A DNA stretch of 64,000 bases from UJ101 sp965262705 (GCA_965262705.1 OZ253556.1:2108001-2172000), one strand, 5' to 3'; positions 8,605 to 17,652 are shown, counted from the stretch's first letter. The notes: a model not told the origin generated them from the letters alone. Numbers and translations are program-made.

Positions 8605-9338
8605 TGTTAAAAGACAAAATAATCATTGTAACCGGAGGAAGTGGTTTGTTAGGAAGATCTTATATAAAAGATCTCACCCAAAAGGGAGCCGTAGCGCTTA
8701 ATTTAGATATTGATCATCAAACGGATATCACTTCAAAACGGATACATTTAGATATAAATGATGATCATTCTATAGATGAAATGATTCATTTAGTCATGCG
8801 TACTTTTGGAAGGATTGACGGACTTGTTAACAATGCCTATCCAAGGACTAAAGATTGGGGGGAAAATTTAGAACAAGTTTCTACAAGTTCATTTAGTAAA
8901 AATGTAGAAATGCAGCTTAGTCGTATTTTTGCTGTATCAAAGCCTTTGTTGAACATTATGAAAGAGCAAAAAAAAGGAGTTTTAGTCCATATATCTTCTA
9001 TCTATGGAGTAGTAGGAAATGATTTTACGATTTATGAAAATACGCCAATGACTTCTCATCCAGCATATTCTGCAGTAAAAGGAGGGGTAATTAATTTTAG
9101 TCGTTATTTAGCTTCTTATTATGGAAAATACAATATACGTTCAAACTGCGTCTCTCCCGGAGGCATCTTTGATAATCAAAATGAAACATTTGTAAGACAA
9201 TACGAACATAAAGTTCCCATGAAAAGAATGGGAACTCCTCAAGATATAGCCCCTGCCGTATCTTTTTTGTTATCTGATGAAGCACGATATATTACAGGGC
9301 AAAACTTAATTATAGACGGAGGCTGGACAGCTATTTAA
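8601..9338 (+). CDS. ptmA: SDR oxidoreductase (PtmA-like)
   Basis: A 245-residue classical short-chain dehydrogenase. It has TGGSGLLGRS at residues 10-20, the NNAYPR stretch, catalytic Ser in ISSIYG, YSAVK as the Tyr-xxx-Lys pair, and a C-terminus that ends in GQNLIIDGGWTAI. Adjacent ATG codons at 8601 and 8604 are both possible starts. It closes the tightly coupled legionaminic operon. A 19-bp gap separates it from the next gene. Confidence 0.85.
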   Translation: MMLKDKIIIVTGGSGLLGRSYIKDLTQKGAVALNLDIDHQTDITSKRIHLDINDDHSIDEMIHLVMRTFGRIDGLVNNAYPRTKDWGENLEQVSTSSFSKNVEMQLSRIFAVSKPLLNIMKEQKKGVLVHISSIYGVVGNDFTIYENTPMTSHPAYSAVKGGVINFSRYLASYYGKYNIRSNCVSPGGIFDNQNETFVRQYEHKVPMKRMGTPQDIAPAVSFLLSDEARYITGQNLIIDGGWTAI

Positions 9339-9357
9339 CTAAATTAAATATTAATTA

Positions 9358-10692
9358 ATGAAAAAAGTAGATATATTAGACTTGGAATATGCCAGCAACG
9401 GACGGGATATTGATATAGTAGAACCAATTTTGTCAAGATTATTCTTGGAACATGGTCTAAAAATTGAACGAGAATGCTGTTTTAATGTTAATTGGCCTTT
9501 TTTAATTATAAAAAATAAGCCTAAGTTAGTTATAATTGCTAATAGTGTGGGTTCTCGGCAGCATTTTGAAGTAGTCAAATTCAGTAAAAAGTTAGGAATA
9601 AATGTAGTTTGTTTAGATTCAGAAGGGGACTATCACCATGAAGAGTCGAAAGTAAAACAATTTTATTGGGGATGGAATAAGGATAGAATTCGCTACGAAG
9701 ATTTACATCTCGTTTGGTCTGAACGTGTAAATAATTTAATAAAGGAGTATATATGGATAAATCCTGAATATCGTACTTCGAAAAGAGTGGTTTCAGGTGC
9801 GGTTGGGTTTGATAAATATAAACTTTTAGAATTTATTTCCAAAGAAAATTTCCTAGAGAAACATGGAAAATCTAAATTCAAAAAAGTAATTGGCTACGCC
9901 GGATTTGGATTCCATCATTTTGAAGGTACTTATTATGAGAAGTTTAAAGAAAGAATGGATAGATTATATTCTCAAAAAACATTACAGCTTTTTAGAGATG
10001 CGAGATTGGAGTTGAACACTATCCTTAGAAGTTTAATTAAAGAGCATAAAGATATATTATTTATTTTTAAACACCATCCTTTATCTAATATTGAAGTTTG
10101 TGAATTTCAAGGGATTGAAGAAAAAGAGAATGTTCTTTTTATTAAAAATGAACATATTGCTGATGTTATTAATGCTTGTGATATTTGGATGGGTTATGAT
10201 ACCACGACTTGTTTAGAAGCTTGGTTATTAGATAAGCCTACCTTTCTTATCAACCCTATTAGTTATGATTTTAATCGATCAATTATTTCCGAAGGCAGCC
10301 CGAAGTATAAAAGCAAAGAAGAAGTTAACAAAAGAATCTTATCTTATTATAAAGAAGGAAGCATAGTAGATTTTGATAAATTAATTTTCAGTAGAGAAAA
10401 AATAATTAAAGACGTTATTGGTTTTGCTGATGGAAAGAATCATAAAAGAGCAGCTGATGAGGTGTATAAGTTATTTAAGCAGTGTAAAGATAAATTTAGT
10501 TATTTGAATTTATTTAATTTTTATATCATAAAAATTCTTATAATTACTGTATTGATTAATATTTTACGGGCAAAAGCAAGAATCATAGGGCGTGAAAAAA
10601 CTAAAACTTCTATTTCCTTTTCAAGGGAAGAGCGACTTTATTGGAAGAAAAGATATGAATCGAAAATAAAAAGTAACTTGAATGCAAGATAA
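9358..10692 (+). CDS. GT-B-like surface carbohydrate transferase, candidate nonulosonate transferase
   Basis: A 444-residue protein I do not recognise as a named enzyme. The C-terminal half looks like a GT-B/CDP-glycerol-transferase type fold: FIFKHHPLSNIE, then ACDIWMGYDTTTCLEAWLLDKPTFLINP, where a nucleotide-binding Asp/Thr loop and a conserved Glu are expected. The N-terminal half has VVCLDSEGDYHH. A hydrophobic stretch (residues about 380-400) precedes a basic tail. Directly downstream of CMP-legionaminate synthesis and overlapping the flippase gene by 11 bp, it is a candidate for the enzyme that attaches the sugar. That role is inference from position. Confidence 0.6.
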   Translation: MKKVDILDLEYASNGRDIDIVEPILSRLFLEHGLKIERECCFNVNWPFLIIKNKPKLVIIANSVGSRQHFEVVKFSKKLGINVVCLDSEGDYHHEESKVKQFYWGWNKDRIRYEDLHLVWSERVNNLIKEYIWINPEYRTSKRVVSGAVGFDKYKLLEFISKENFLEKHGKSKFKKVIGYAGFGFHHFEGTYYEKFKERMDRLYSQKTLQLFRDARLELNTILRSLIKEHKDILFIFKHHPLSNIEVCEFQGIEEKENVLFIKNEHIADVINACDIWMGYDTTTCLEAWLLDKPTFLINPISYDFNRSIISEGSPKYKSKEEVNKRILSYYKEGSIVDFDKLIFSREKIIKDVIGFADGKNHKRAADEVYKLFKQCKDKFSYLNLFNFYIIKILIITVLINILRAKARIIGREKTKTSISFSREERLYWKKRYESKIKSNLNAR

Positions 10693-12114
10693 ATGGTTTA
10701 AGAAAATAATGTCCGTAGGTTTTTGGTATGCCCTATCAAGTTTTATGTCTAAGGGGGTGTCTCTACTATTGATCCCCATTACCACAAAATATTTAACAAC
10801 AGCTGATTACGGTCTATTAAACAATATCGTTTCTATTAACCAATTCGTAAGTATTTTAGGTACATTGTATCTAGATGCTGCTTTTATAAGATATTACCAT
10901 GAGGCACACTCGCATCTTGAAAAAAAACGTATTTTTTCCAATATATCAATCGCTGTTGTATTATTACAATTAGCATGCTTTATCATTAATTTGGTAACCT
11001 GTAATTTTTGGATACACGATTTTTTAGGAAAAAATATCAAGTTTTTTCCTTTCTTAATTATTGCTTTTTCGTTGCCTCTAATACAATCGTTTGGTACAGT
11101 GGCTGGCGTCTATTTAAAGCAGTTATATAAGTCACGCTTGATGATGATTATCAGCACAGTTACTTTAATAATTGGAGCCTTGTCCACTTATTTATTCTTA
11201 GTAAATGGTATAGGATGGTTTTCGTCAATACTGAGTACTTTTATAATGGGAGTATTGACCCTCTTTTTTTGGCTGTATTATTTAAGAAAGATAAATATGT
11301 TAACTTGGTATTTGAACTTTTCAAAGCTAAAAGAGTATCTTCGTTATTCGATCCCTTTAATGCCTAATATAATAGGTTTAGTTATTGCCAATATAGCCGA
11401 CAGATTTATTTTAACCGATATTATGGGACTTAAAGAAAGTGGGCTATATTCTTTTGCTGTAAAAATAGCTTTTGTTATGTATGTTTTGCAGGATGCAATT
11501 ACGCAAGTGACAGGCCCTTTGGGATTATCAGGATTAATAAAAGAAAAAAAAAAACACTAGTTCGTATCTCAGATATATCATTAAAAATGTTAGGATTTAT
11601 GATTATAATAAATCTTATCTTCATTGCAATGTCTAGAACTGTTATAGAACTTATTGTCCAAAGAGATGAATATATTGAAGCCTATAAATTTGTAGGAATA
11701 CTTGGATTTACTTACGTATTGCAATCTCAATATAGAATCTTTTCTACTATTATATCTTATCATAAGAAAATGTGGATTGTATCTATTACTGGAATATCAG
11801 CAGGTATAATCAATATTATATTTAACTATTTGTTAATTCCGCGTTTTGGTATTTATGGCGCCTGTTTTTCTACTATACTCTCTTTTACTCTATATACTGG
11901 GAGTATTATATTTTGGGCTTTTAGATTAGAGCCTTTAAAATTAGATTATAAAAGAAGTTTTCTCGTTATTATGATATTTATTTTTTTTAATATATCCTAT
12001 CAATTTTATTTCAAAAATTACAGTGTGCTAAATATAGTTTTTATAACGCTTGCTTTTTGTATTTCAATAGTCGGTATATTAATGAGTAAGCATTTAAAAT
12101 TTATAGGAAGATGA
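10682..12114 (+). pseudogene. Wzx-type oligosaccharide flippase, frameshifted at an A11 run
   Basis: Two frames (10682-11560 and 11587-12114) make one MATE/Wzx-like flippase of about 477 residues if one base is restored. The N-part has GFWYALSSFMSKGVSLLLIP and many membrane helices. The C-part continues with LVRISDISLKMLGFMIIIN and the usual paired helices. The break is in eleven consecutive A (11544-11554). One extra A restores the frame. The gene may be inactive, or it may be rescued by polymerase slippage on the A run, or this may be a sequencing error. It overlaps the genes on both sides, as expected in a polysaccharide operon. Confidence 0.75.
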
Positions 12115-12785
12115 TATTTACAATATTTAAAATAATTAACAAAATAAAATCCGAAATACTTTTGTTAATCTATAAAAAAAAATTAAGGATGCTACTGTTT
12201 TATCCTATTGTTCACCCTGAAAGCAACATTGGAAAAAGAGTTGTCATATCAAAAAAATCATCTGTATTACATCCTATTGATATAGGCGCTGGAACTTTTT
12301 ATTAACGAAAATGTTTATTTAGGTTATCAATTAAAAAGCATTGGTAAGTATTGCTCAATTGCTAGTGGAGTAAAGATTGCATTAGGAAATCATCCTATGG
12401 ATAAATTTTCCACCAGCCCAGTATTTTATAAAAAAAGAAGGGGATTAGTAAAAAAAATAAATATGATAAGGATATAATAAAGAATACCATTATAGGAAAT
12501 GATGTATGGATAGCAACTAATGCTTTAATAATATCAGGCGTTAATATTGGAGATGGAGCTATTATTGCGGCAGGTGCTGTAGTTGTGAAAGATGTTGAGC
12601 CCTATACTATATACGGAGGAGTGCCTGCTAAATTATTGGGCAAAAGGTTTGAAGACCACATTATTGAAAAGATGAATAAACTAAAATGGTGGACAATAAA
12701 GGATGAAGAATTTTTAAGTATACTTTTTGAAGAGAATGACATAAAAATTGTAATCAAAAAAATTGAACAAAAAGTAGCAAAATAA
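12111..12785 (+). pseudogene. Hexapeptide-repeat (LbH) O-acetyltransferase with two frameshifts
   Basis: Three consecutive frames assemble a 224-residue left-handed beta-helix acetyltransferase of the sugar O-acetyltransferase kind. Part one runs to IDIGAGTF. Part two (+1 frame) reads INENVYLGYQLKSIGKYCSI and GNHPMDKFSTSPVFY with the catalytic His. Part three has IIGNDVWIATNALIISGV and the IYGGVPAKLLGKRF ending typical of the family. An extra T in the T run at 12296-12300 and a missing A in the run at 12450-12457 explain the breaks and cancel in length. It overlaps the flippase stop by 4 bp. Confidence 0.75.
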
Positions 12786-12852
12786 TCCATAGTAATCAAT
12801 ACGATGTAATTTATTTATGATTTAAATAAGTCATTTTAATTCAATATATTAT

Positions 12853-13020
12853 ATAAATAATAGGTCAAAAGTATTACAAAAAGCTAAATATTATAACTCA
12901 GTAATAGGAACAAAGTTTGATGGAAAAAGCAGTGAACTAGCTATAAAATATATAACAGCGTTTTTAAAATTAGAAAGAAATAATGTATAAAAAAATACTT
13001 TATTTCATCGAAGCAGATTT
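12853..13020 (+). pseudogene. Duplicated gene tail plus truncated glycosyltransferase start (copy A)
   Basis: This stretch carries the last ~40 codons of an unknown protein (VLQKAKYYNSVIGTKFDGK, ending LERNNV and a stop at about 12987-12989). The first codons of a glycosyltransferase-like gene overlap it (MYKKILYFIEADFKG, then a stop). The same arrangement, about 80% identical by eye, occurs at 14034-14195 in front of the intact glycosyltransferase gene. The new reading frame here ends after 13 codons, just before a GAGACC element. I read it as the scar of a duplication or of recombination between paralogous gene junctions. Confidence 0.6.
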
Positions 13021-13073
13021 TAAAGGCTAAGTCATGCTTAGAGGATGAATAGTAAACTCAAACTATAGAATAC

Positions 13074-13238
13074 AAGACCGTTGCAAAAAGCACGCTAACA
13101 AAAAAATGCAACGCCCGATAAAAATTAAACACCGGAGCAACCTAATGGGTGTGGAGGATTTTAATTTTTTGAGAAGTACGCCGTTTGAAGTTAGATGCTT
13201 TCTTTTTCATGCTTTTTTATGTGTTCTGCAACGGTCTC
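13074..13238 (+). mobile_element. GAGACC element, full-length copy (165 bp), TSD AATAC
   Basis: The ends are AAGACCGTTGCA and TGCAACGGTCTC, nearly perfect inverted repeats. AATAC is repeated at 13069-13073 and 13239-13243. The inner part has the family core, an imperfect hairpin between AAAATTAAACACCGGAGCAA and GTGTGGAGGATTTTAATTTT, followed by the right half ending in TTTTTATGTGTTCTGCAACG. No coding capacity. Confidence 0.88.
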
Positions 13239-13303
13239 AATACTTGAAACAGCTATTTTTTTGGTATAGCTAACTCATAGAAAACTATCTCGATTAGCAA
13301 TAC

Positions 13304-13378
13304 AAGACCATTGCAAAAAGCAGTTTGAAGCGAGATGATTCTGTATATATGGATATTCTTATATTCTGCAATGGTCTT
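13304..13378 (+). mobile_element. GAGACC element, 75-bp deleted copy, TSD AATAC
   Basis: Perfect 12-bp inverted ends AAGACCATTGCA and TGCAATGGTCTT enclose a short interior that keeps AGCAGTTTGAAGCGAGATG from the right half of the full element. AATAC is duplicated at 13299-13303 and 13379-13383, the same 5-mer as the copy 66 bp upstream. Confidence 0.82.
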
Positions 13379-13445
13379 AATACCTTTTTCATTCAAAATA
13401 AATCCTATCTTAGCAAAAATTTTTAACTCAAAAAAACATAAAGTT

Positions 13446-13826
13446 ATGCCCATTCTATTTAAAGTCATTCAAAGAAGAATTCCCCGTGATTCCTCTGGAA
13501 AAAAGCAGTTCTATGCCTCAGCAAACAGTACAGGAGAGACGAATCTTGAAAATTTAACTACGGAAATAGAAAAAATAAGCACGGTAAGCGGTGCAGATAT
13601 ACGTGCCGTGCTCTATTCGCTTGTAGATATGATACCCCATCATTTATCTGAGGGAAAGATTGTGAGGCTTGGAGATCTAGGAAGTTTCCGAATAAGCCTA
13701 AGCAGCGAAGGAAAAACAAAAGAAGAAGAAGTAACTGCCGCAGCCATAAAAAAAGGAAAAATTCTCTTTACCCCCGGCAGCCGATTTAAAAACATGCTTA
13801 AAACGCTTAAGTTTAAGAAAAAATAA
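13446..13826 (+). CDS. HU-like DNA-binding protein, Bacteroidetes type
   Basis: A 126-residue member of the HU/IHF fold family (the ~130-150-residue Bacteroidetes variant). It has RDSSGKKQFYASANSTGETNL, ISTVSGADIRAVLYSLVDMIP, then the arm region LGDLGSFRISLSSEGK and FTPGSRFKNML. I start at ATG 13446 because the upstream in-frame codons run into a GAGACC element and do not look like HU. It is a lone gene inside the surface-glycan locus, a common setting for these proteins in Bacteroidetes, where they may act as nucleoid proteins or local regulators. The target is unknown. Confidence 0.85.
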   Translation: MPILFKVIQRRIPRDSSGKKQFYASANSTGETNLENLTTEIEKISTVSGADIRAVLYSLVDMIPHHLSEGKIVRLGDLGSFRISLSSEGKTKEEEVTAAAIKKGKILFTPGSRFKNMLKTLKFKKK

Positions 13827-13846
13827 TCGTTTGAGTAAAGGGTATC

Positions 13847-13908
13847 AAAACTTCATAATGTTTTATCCAAAACTTCATAATGTTTTGCTGAAAAAGTCAT
13901 AATGTTTT
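13847..13908 (+). repeat. Three 18-bp repeats at exact 22-bp spacing
   Basis: AAAACTTCATAATGTTTT occurs at 13847-13864 and 13869-13886. A third copy with two changes (AAAAAGTCATAATGTTTT) lies at 13891-13908. Each unit is a weak palindrome with AAAAC and GTTTT arms. The starts are exactly 22 bp apart, close to two helical turns. It lies 21 bp after the HU-like gene. It may be a protein-binding array. Confidence 0.8.
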
Positions 13909-14033
13909 TAAGAAAATATCAAGACTTTTTCGTATGAAGATGAAGTACATTTTATAAAGGAAAAAAGAACAAGAAAACTTACTGCCCAAATATAGAGAAT
14001 TTTAACCATTTAAAATCTTTGTAAAGATAGAAA

Positions 14034-14195
14034 AATAATAGACCAAAGGTATTGCAAAAAGCTAAATATTATAAATCGGTAGTAGGAACAAAGTTTGATG
14101 GAAAAAGTAGTGATTTGGCAATAAAATATATAACAGCATTCTTAAAATTAGAAAAAAATACTTTATGAAAAAGATACTTTATTTTACCACATCAG
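14034..14195 (+). pseudogene. Duplicated gene tail (copy B) fused to glycosyltransferase start
   Basis: The second copy of the segment at 12853. It encodes VLQKAKYYKSVVGTKFDGK and ends LEKNTL with its TGA overlapping the ATG of the next gene at 14165. No upstream part of this protein is present; the frame closes within a few codons. The sequence between 13909 and 14034 holds nothing else I can name. Confidence 0.55.
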
Positions 14196-15286
14196 GTTTT
14201 AAAGATAACGACTTTAAAAATAAAACGACACATGGAGTAACAAAAAAAATTATGGGACAACTCAATGCATTTAAGGCATTAGGATATAAAACGGATTTAT
14301 TTTATACAAAAAATAAATATTATTTTTTTAATGAGGAGAAAATAACTAAATGTACAAATTATAACTTTAACAAAAATTTTATTATTAATCAATTTTTAAA
14401 AAATAAAAACTTACAATATACTTTAGTTTATATACGACATTTTGTTGATTTACCTAATGATATTACTTTATTTATGCATCTATATAAAATCTCAAATAAT
14501 AATCTATACCTTGAAATTCCAACTTATCCTTATTATGGAGAAGCAGAGAAAACGTTAAAAGCAAAATTCTATATTTTATTACATAAAATATCAGTTTTAC
14601 TTAGAAAAAGATATATAAAGAAAGTGGTAACTTCTCAGTTTTACGATAAAATATGGGGTATCCCTACTATAAAAATAGTAAACGGCATAGATACTACTCT
14701 GCCTAGCCATAATAATAGTATTCAATCTTCTTATATACCGGGAGAGGATCTAAAATTAATCGTCGTATCTAATATTTCCTTTTGGCATGGCTTTGACCGA
14801 TTATTATATGGACTATCCGATTATTATAAAAAAAGAAAGTCGAAACAAAATGTTTACATTACATTTGTTGGGGAAAAACAACCTGAAACAAGAAAACTCA
14901 TGCAAATAGCTCAGCAAGAAAAATTAGAGAAATATGTAACTTTTCTTCCAGGAAAAACAGGAGAAGCATTGCAAAAAGAATACGCCAAAGCCCATGTGGG
15001 GATTGGAACTTTAGGATTGTATCGTATTAATTTAGACTATACCTCAACTCTTAAATCTATCGAATATTTATATCAAGGAATTCCTTTTATCAGCGGGTAT
15101 ATAGACCCTAAATTTCAAGGAAAAGATTTTTATCATGCGTTCCCTAATGATGATACACCGATTGACATTCATAAACTAATCCATTGGCGGGATAAGGTAA
15201 AAACCTCTCCGGAAGAAATGGCTCAACTTGCCATAGAAAAATACAGTTGGATAGCGCAAATGAGAAAAATTGTGAAGGATGTATAA
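14165..15286 (+). CDS. Glycosyltransferase, GT4-like
   Basis: A 373-residue GT-B-fold glycosyltransferase. The N-domain begins KKILYFTTSGF. The C-domain has LIVVSNISFWHGFDRLLYGL, VTFLPGKTGEALQKEYAKAHVGIGTLGLYR, and a Glu-containing SIEYLYQGIPFISGY motif equivalent to the Ex7E nucleotide-sugar site. It probably adds one sugar of the surface glycan in the cytoplasm. Its start overlaps the fragment of a duplicated gene tail. Donor and acceptor not predictable. Confidence 0.75.
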   Translation: MKKILYFTTSGFKDNDFKNKTTHGVTKKIMGQLNAFKALGYKTDLFYTKNKYYFFNEEKITKCTNYNFNKNFIINQFLKNKNLQYTLVYIRHFVDLPNDITLFMHLYKISNNNLYLEIPTYPYYGEAEKTLKAKFYILLHKISVLLRKRYIKKVVTSQFYDKIWGIPTIKIVNGIDTTLPSHNNSIQSSYIPGEDLKLIVVSNISFWHGFDRLLYGLSDYYKKRKSKQNVYITFVGEKQPETRKLMQIAQQEKLEKYVTFLPGKTGEALQKEYAKAHVGIGTLGLYRINLDYTSTLKSIEYLYQGIPFISGYIDPKFQGKDFYHAFPNDDTPIDIHKLIHWRDKVKTSPEEMAQLAIEKYSWIAQMRKIVKDV

Positions 15287-15379
15287 AAAAAGTTATCATT
15301 GAATAAGTTTAAAAGCACTGAAAAATATAGGGAACGCTTTTAATATAATTTTATACCTTTTAAACCTAAAATTATTTTA

Positions 15380-16545
15380 ATGAAAATCATCTATTTTATT
15401 GATCGGATATCTACTCCGGGAGGAATGGAGCGTATTTTAACAGCAAAAGTAAATATGTTGTCTGAAAGAGGATATCAAATAGGAATTATAACCAATGAAG
15501 ATGGAAAACAAGAACCTTTTTACTCTCTCAATAAAAATGTGAAGGTATTTTATCTTAACATGGATAAAAGACTTCTTGAAGTAATGAAAAGAAAAAAATA
15601 TTTGTCTAATTTTCAAAAAGTTAAATCTCTTTTTAAAAAATCTTATGATCCTCAATACGCTCAAAAAGTTATTGAAATATTAAACCAAGAAAAACCGGAT
15701 ATTTGCGTTGAATTATTAATGATGTCAGAACTTGATAATCTCCATCTCCGTAAAATAAAAGATGGCAGTAAAAAAATAGTTGAGTTTCACTTTTCTCGAA
15801 AAGGGTTACTAGAAGCTACAAAAATTTCAAGATTTCCAAGACTAACCCGATGGTATTTTAAGAACATTAAATTTAAGCAATATGATAGAGTGGCTAAAAA
15901 ATATGATGCTTTTGTGGTCTTAACTCATCAAGATAAAATAAGTTGGAAGAGTTTAAAAAATGCTACGGTTATTCCTAATTTCACTACTTTTAGGACTAAT
16001 GAAGATCGTTTCCCAGACTATGCTCAAAAAATTATTCTTTCCGTTGGAAAAATTCATTATCAAAAAGGATTTGATTTATTAATAAAGGCATGGTCAATTT
16101 TAGAAAAAAAGTATCCAGATTGGCAACTTAGAATTATCGACAGGCGGAAAAATACATCTGATAATTTAGATGAAATAATTGATGAAAATAACTTAAAAAA
16201 TGTTCAAGTGTTACCTGCGGTTAAAAATATAGAACAAGAATACTATAAAAGTTCTATTTATGCTGGTACCTCGCGTATGAAGGATTTTCTCTGGTTACCT
16301 TAGAAGCGATGTATTGTGGATTAGCTGCTGTCTTTTTTGATACTCCTTTCGGTCCTTCAGAAATTATTACAGATAAGGAAGACGGCTATATCGCTGAATA
16401 TTTGAATATAGAAGATTTAGCAGATAAGTTGAGTCTTTTAATGGAGGATAAAGCAAAAAGAGAAAGAATGGGGCGAAAAGCAAAAATAAATGCACAGAGG
16501 TTTAACCCGGATAATATTATTAAACAATGGGAAAAACTTATTTAA
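15380..16545 (+). pseudogene. GT4 glycosyltransferase, one-base frameshift near the active site
   Basis: Two frames (15380-16303 and 16309-16545) form one ~388-residue GT4 enzyme, a close paralogue of the next gene (same start KIIYFIDRISTPGGMERIL and the same order of motifs). The break is at about 16276-16279: TCGCGTATGAAGG, where the paralogue implies TAYGAAGG after CGT, so one T seems to be missing and SRYEGF becomes SRMKDF. The break falls in front of the conserved EGFSLVTLEAM motif, so the first product would lack the sugar-nucleotide site. Not in a long homopolymer, which favours a true mutation. Confidence 0.75.
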
Positions 16546-16557
16546 TCAAGTAGTAAA

Positions 16558-17652
16558 ATGAAAATCCTTTACTTCATTGACCGTATTGATACCCCCGGTG
16601 GAATGGAGCGCGTGCTTACGCTAAAAGCCAATTATCTCGTAGAAAAACTACACTGTCAAGTGCAGATAGTGATAAAAAATGAGGATAACAAACCACCTTT
16701 TTTTAAATTACATCCAGCTATAAAAGTTCATAATCTCAACCTAAAAACGGTAAAAAGAAAACCTCATGAAGCTAAAGTTAGAGCGTTAATCTATCAAGAA
16801 AGCCCCGATATCTGCATTACCTTAATGGGCATGGAGGTGTATTTTCTACATAAAATAAAAGATGGGAGTAAAAAAATTGCAGAATTTCATAACGCTAAAC
16901 AATCCATGATTATTCAGGCAGAAGAAAGTCGGTTAGTTCCCTTAAAAAAGATATATAGAAAATGGTTAGTGAGAAAATTAACCTCACATATAAAAAAGTA
17001 TGACCGATTTATTAATTTGACCCATGAAGACCAAAAAGATTGGGGATACTTAGAAAATTCACAGGTTATTGCCAATCCAATAACCTTTTCAATAAAGAAT
17101 ACACTACCTAATTATTCATCCAAAATAATACTATCCGTTGGGCGGATTTCTTATCAAAAGGGCTTTGAATATTTGGTAAAAGTATGGAAAATCGTTTACT
17201 CGAAATATCCCGATTGGAAGCTAATTATTCTCGGGCGTCGTAATGATAACGATAATTTAGATGACTACATAAAACAACACAAATTAGAAAATGTAATTCA
17301 AGTGCACCCCGCTGTGCCCAACATCCAAGAGTATTACAAAAAATCCTCTATTTACACGGCTACTTCTCGCTACGAGGGTTTCCCTATGACTTTGCTCGAA
17401 GCAGCCGCTTATGGATTACCTATCGTTACTTGGAAATGCCCTACGGGACCTGCTGAAATTGTAAACCATAAAGAAGATGGTTTACTTTCCGAGTATATGA
17501 ATATACAGGCATTGGCTAATAATTTAATGGAATTAATGGCAGATGAACAAAAAAGAAAACAATATGGTCAGGCGGCGCAGGAAAATATACAGCGTTTTTC
17601 TATGGAAAATATTATGAAACAATGGGAAAAATTACTAAAGGAACTTTATTGA
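16558..17652 (+). CDS. Glycosyltransferase, GT4 family
   Basis: A 364-residue GT4 (glycosyltransferase group 1) enzyme. KILYFIDRIDTPGGMERVL at the N-terminus; SVGRISYQKGFEYLVKVW starts the C-domain; SRYEGFPMTLLEAAAYGLP is the Ex7E motif. It is a tandem paralogue of the frameshifted gene just upstream, 12 bp away. The TGA stop is made of one native T and the first GA of a small GAGACC-type element (17651), so the element may have trimmed the native end. Confidence 0.88.
   Translation: MKILYFIDRIDTPGGMERVLTLKANYLVEKLHCQVQIVIKNEDNKPPFFKLHPAIKVHNLNLKTVKRKPHEAKVRALIYQESPDICITLMGMEVYFLHKIKDGSKKIAEFHNAKQSMIIQAEESRLVPLKKIYRKWLVRKLTSHIKKYDRFINLTHEDQKDWGYLENSQVIANPITFSIKNTLPNYSSKIILSVGRISYQKGFEYLVKVWKIVYSKYPDWKLIILGRRNDNDNLDDYIKQHKLENVIQVHPAVPNIQEYYKKSSIYTATSRYEGFPMTLLEAAAYGLPIVTWKCPTGPAEIVNHKEDGLLSEYMNIQALANNLMELMADEQKRKQYGQAAQENIQRFSMENIMKQWEKLLKELY

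Noticed and set aside
1..9338. Pseudaminic or sialic acid operon
   Set aside because: PtmE, PtmF and PtmA together with a LegG-type epimerase point to the GDP-linked legionaminic route. No PseC/PseG/PseH-like gene is seen.
13335..13445. N-terminal extension of the HU-like gene
   Set aside because: It is read from the 75-bp element and its flank; the HU-like sequence starts at 13446.
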